From positions 62,001 to 126,000 of the forward strand of contig NZ_BCRM01000018.1 of assembly GCF_001552595.1 (NCBI RefSeq): a DNA stretch of 64,000 nucleotides. The letters are read 5' to 3'. Each line of letters starts with the position of its first letter. Within the stretch, counting starts at the first letter, position 1. The notes below the pieces were generated by a model. The model was not told the DNA's origin, searched no databases, and saw nothing but the letters and a program-made list of their open reading frames with translations. This document shows positions 62,915-64,000 of the stretch, in pieces. Origin of the DNA: Rhodococcus erythropolis NBRC 15567 (GTDB lineage: Bacteria > Actinomycetota > Actinomycetes > Mycobacteriales > Mycobacteriaceae). A program made the translations under genes and the position numbers.

Positions 62915-62941
62915 CTGGCACTCACGGTTCGCGAGTGCCAA
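62915..62941 (-). promoter_or_regulatory. CIRCE element 1 (HrcA operator)
   Basis: CTGGCACTC-N9-GAGTGCCAA, a near-perfect match to CIRCE (TTAGCACTC-N9-GAGTGCTAA), 204 bases upstream of groEL. HrcA binds it and represses chaperonin genes until heat shock. Confidence 0.85.
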
Positions 62942-62949
62942 CTGCATTT

Positions 62950-62976
62950 TTAGCACTCGAGCGTGCCGAGTGCAAG
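62950..62976 (-). promoter_or_regulatory. CIRCE element 2 (HrcA operator)
   Basis: TTAGCACTC-N9-GAGTGCAAG, with the left arm identical to the CIRCE consensus. Eight bases separate it from element 1. Its edge lies 9 bases from the stop of the upstream secreted-protein gene. Confidence 0.88.
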
Positions 62977-62984
62977 GTTGAGCC

Positions 62985-63542
62985 TCAGCCCGCGATGCAG
63001 AACTGTCCGTTACTCAAATTGACCGCAAACGAGAGCACTCCGACGCAGTCGACGCCGTTGGCATCGGCCGTAGCGCCCGCTCCGTAACCGGCGATAGCGA
63101 AGGTGACGTTTCCGTCAGCCGCCCCGGCCCGCGCGATACCGCCGCCGAGCGCAAATGCCTGCGCCTGACCGTTACCGCGAGAAGCCCCCAGCGCGGTTCC
63201 GAAGCCGTTTGCATATGAATTGGAGTAGCCGTTGTCGGCGGCGACGCTCACAGCGGTACCGCTCTCGGCAGCACCGGCCTGCGAACGGCCGGCTCCGACG
63301 GACTGCGCGCCGCAGCTCGCGGTCTCGGAGACCTGGATGTCATTGGCCGACGGCGGCGAGACACACGTGACGGGGGCTGCCGAAGCAGCTCCCGCACCGG
63401 TCAGCGCCAGCCCGGCGGCGAGCCCCATACCTACAGTCATCACAGCCCCTGTTCTCGCCAGGCGGCCCCCCAACCGACTACTGGAAATTCCGCTGACTCG
63501 AGAGGATGAGCGACGGAACCAGACTGACGAGATCAAGGGCAT
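62985..63542 (-). CDS. Secreted Ala/Gly-rich protein (DUF6764-like)
   Basis: A 185-residue protein. A 30-residue polar N-terminus precedes a signal segment (TGAVMTVGMGLAAGLALTGA) ending AASAAP. The mature part is Gly/Ala/Ser-rich with four Cys (VTCVSP, ASCGAQ, VDCVGV, QFCIAG) that may form two disulfides. It resembles small secreted proteins of Nocardiaceae annotated DUF6764; no function is known. The ATG at 63542 has GGAG at 6 bases. Its 3' end abuts the CIRCE region of groEL. Confidence 0.7.
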   Translation of the reverse strand: MPLISSVWFRRSSSRVSGISSSRLGGRLARTGAVMTVGMGLAAGLALTGAGAASAAPVTCVSPPSANDIQVSETASCGAQSVGAGRSQAGAAESGTAVSVAADNGYSNSYANGFGTALGASRGNGQAQAFALGGGIARAGAADGNVTFAIAGYGAGATADANGVDCVGVLSFAVNLSNGQFCIAG

Positions 63543-63623
63543 AGAAAACTCCTTCGTGGAACAAGTTCATTGGATTCGGGCGCGAGAGTACCCGCTCGAG
63601 TGAAGTCCGTCACCCCCGCCTGG

Positions 63624-64000
63624 TCAAGCCTCGAGGACGACCCCGAGAAGGGCCGGAAGATCCGCGACCGAATCGATGACATGATCAGGCTTCTGAACCG
63701 ACAGATCGAGCACTGTTTGCCGAAACTTGCCTGTGCGCACCAGAACTCCGGTCAAGCCGACTCGTTGTGAGGAGAGGACGTCCCCGATCAGGTCGTCGCC
63801 GACCATCACCGTCGCCTCAGGTTCGACATGCATCAGTTCCGTGGCTGTCAGGAACCCCGTGAGAGACGGTTTACCCACTGCGGCGATATTTACACCTGCC
63901 ACTTCCTCGAAGCCCGGCAAGTACGTTCCGGTGTCGATCCGAAGGCCGTCTACGGTCTCCCACATCATCCCGCGGTGCATCGCGACGACGGGCACACCGG
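63624..64000 (-). CDS. HAD-superfamily phosphatase (partial, 5' end outside window)
   Basis: The C-terminal 125 residues of a HAD hydrolase of the NagD/LHPP-like (IIA) group. Visible are VGKPSLTGFLTATELMHVEP and the motif IV region VMVGDDLIGDVLSSQRVGLT with the magnesium-binding Asp pair, then GVLVRTGKF and DHVIDSVADLPALLG. It continues beyond 64000 on the minus strand, so the nucleophile Asp motif is not seen. Likely a small-molecule phosphatase. Confidence 0.82.
   Translation of the reverse strand, partial: GVPVVAMHRGMMWETVDGLRIDTGTYLPGFEEVAGVNIAAVGKPSLTGFLTATELMHVEPEATVMVGDDLIGDVLSSQRVGLTGVLVRTGKFRQTVLDLSVQKPDHVIDSVADLPALLGVVLEA

Overview
This window looks like chromosome of a mycolic-acid actinobacterium, most likely Rhodococcus of the R. 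erythropolis type. It is GC-rich with dense coding, GTG starts and frequent ATGA/GTGA overlaps. It carries tandem mycoloyltransferases, WS/DGAT acyltransferases, a SigF/RsbW stress module and RamB. The order fadB2-aceA-ramB, then a carboxymuconolactone-decarboxylase-like gene, lpd, an S9 oligopeptidase and groEL matches, as I recall, a scattered Mycobacterium tuberculosis backbone (about Rv0440 to Rv0468) with accessory cassettes inserted. No rRNA, tRNA, CRISPR, prophage or insertion sequence was recognised.

Layout. 1-5 kb: SigF neighbourhood (small membrane protein, DUF2231 protein, GT4 glycosyltransferase, STAS antagonist, rsbW-sigF) with two SigF-type promoters. 5-15.2 kb: alcohol dehydrogenase, a MetE-family protein that has lost three of four zinc ligands, fadB2, isocitrate lyase, a formamidase pair (fmdB-fmdA) and ramB. 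15.2-24.6 kb: two membrane-anchored HSL-type esterases, an acyl-CoA synthetase, a LivFGMH-type ABC importer with its lipoprotein, and a KstR2-like TetR whose probable operators flank it. 24.9-30.4 kb: urea importer urtABCDE and a GntR regulator. 30.4-33.7 kb: a SipW cassette (signal peptidase plus three alternate-signal-peptide exoproteins). 33.9-40 kb: LLM oxidoreductase, MFS exporter carrying a 21-bp-arm palindrome in frame, an SDR lacking the catalytic Tyr/Lys, an AhpD-like protein, a second GntR and allophanate hydrolase. 40-47.3 kb: TetR/MFS drug efflux pair, qorR/qor2-like redox pair, iron-siderophore lipoprotein, lpd, M19 dipeptidase. 47.5-54.2 kb: two mycoloyltransferases, S9 oligopeptidase, alpha/beta hydrolase, PPK2, PspC. 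54.2-60.3 kb: seven short ORFs (31-64 aa) with good ribosome sites, in two minus-strand groups around two WS/DGAT genes, then a secreted protein. 61-64 kb: groEL with two CIRCE elements, a secreted protein and a truncated HAD phosphatase.

How it fits together. Urea uptake (urt), allophanate hydrolysis (atzF) and formamidase suggest amide/urea nitrogen scavenging; the two related GntR genes share a GTATAC motif near their targets. aceA, fadB2, ramB and lpd belong to acetate and fatty-acid metabolism. The best candidate for an undescribed system is the set of tiny Cys-free, signal-less, mostly acidic peptides between ppk2 and groEL. In Corynebacterium that position holds porA/porH, the mycoloylated channel-forming peptides, and mycoloyltransferases are encoded 5 kb away here. 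The other strong anomaly is the MetE homologue without its zinc site.

Limits: all calls come from reading the sequence and recalled family knowledge; no search or alignment was run.
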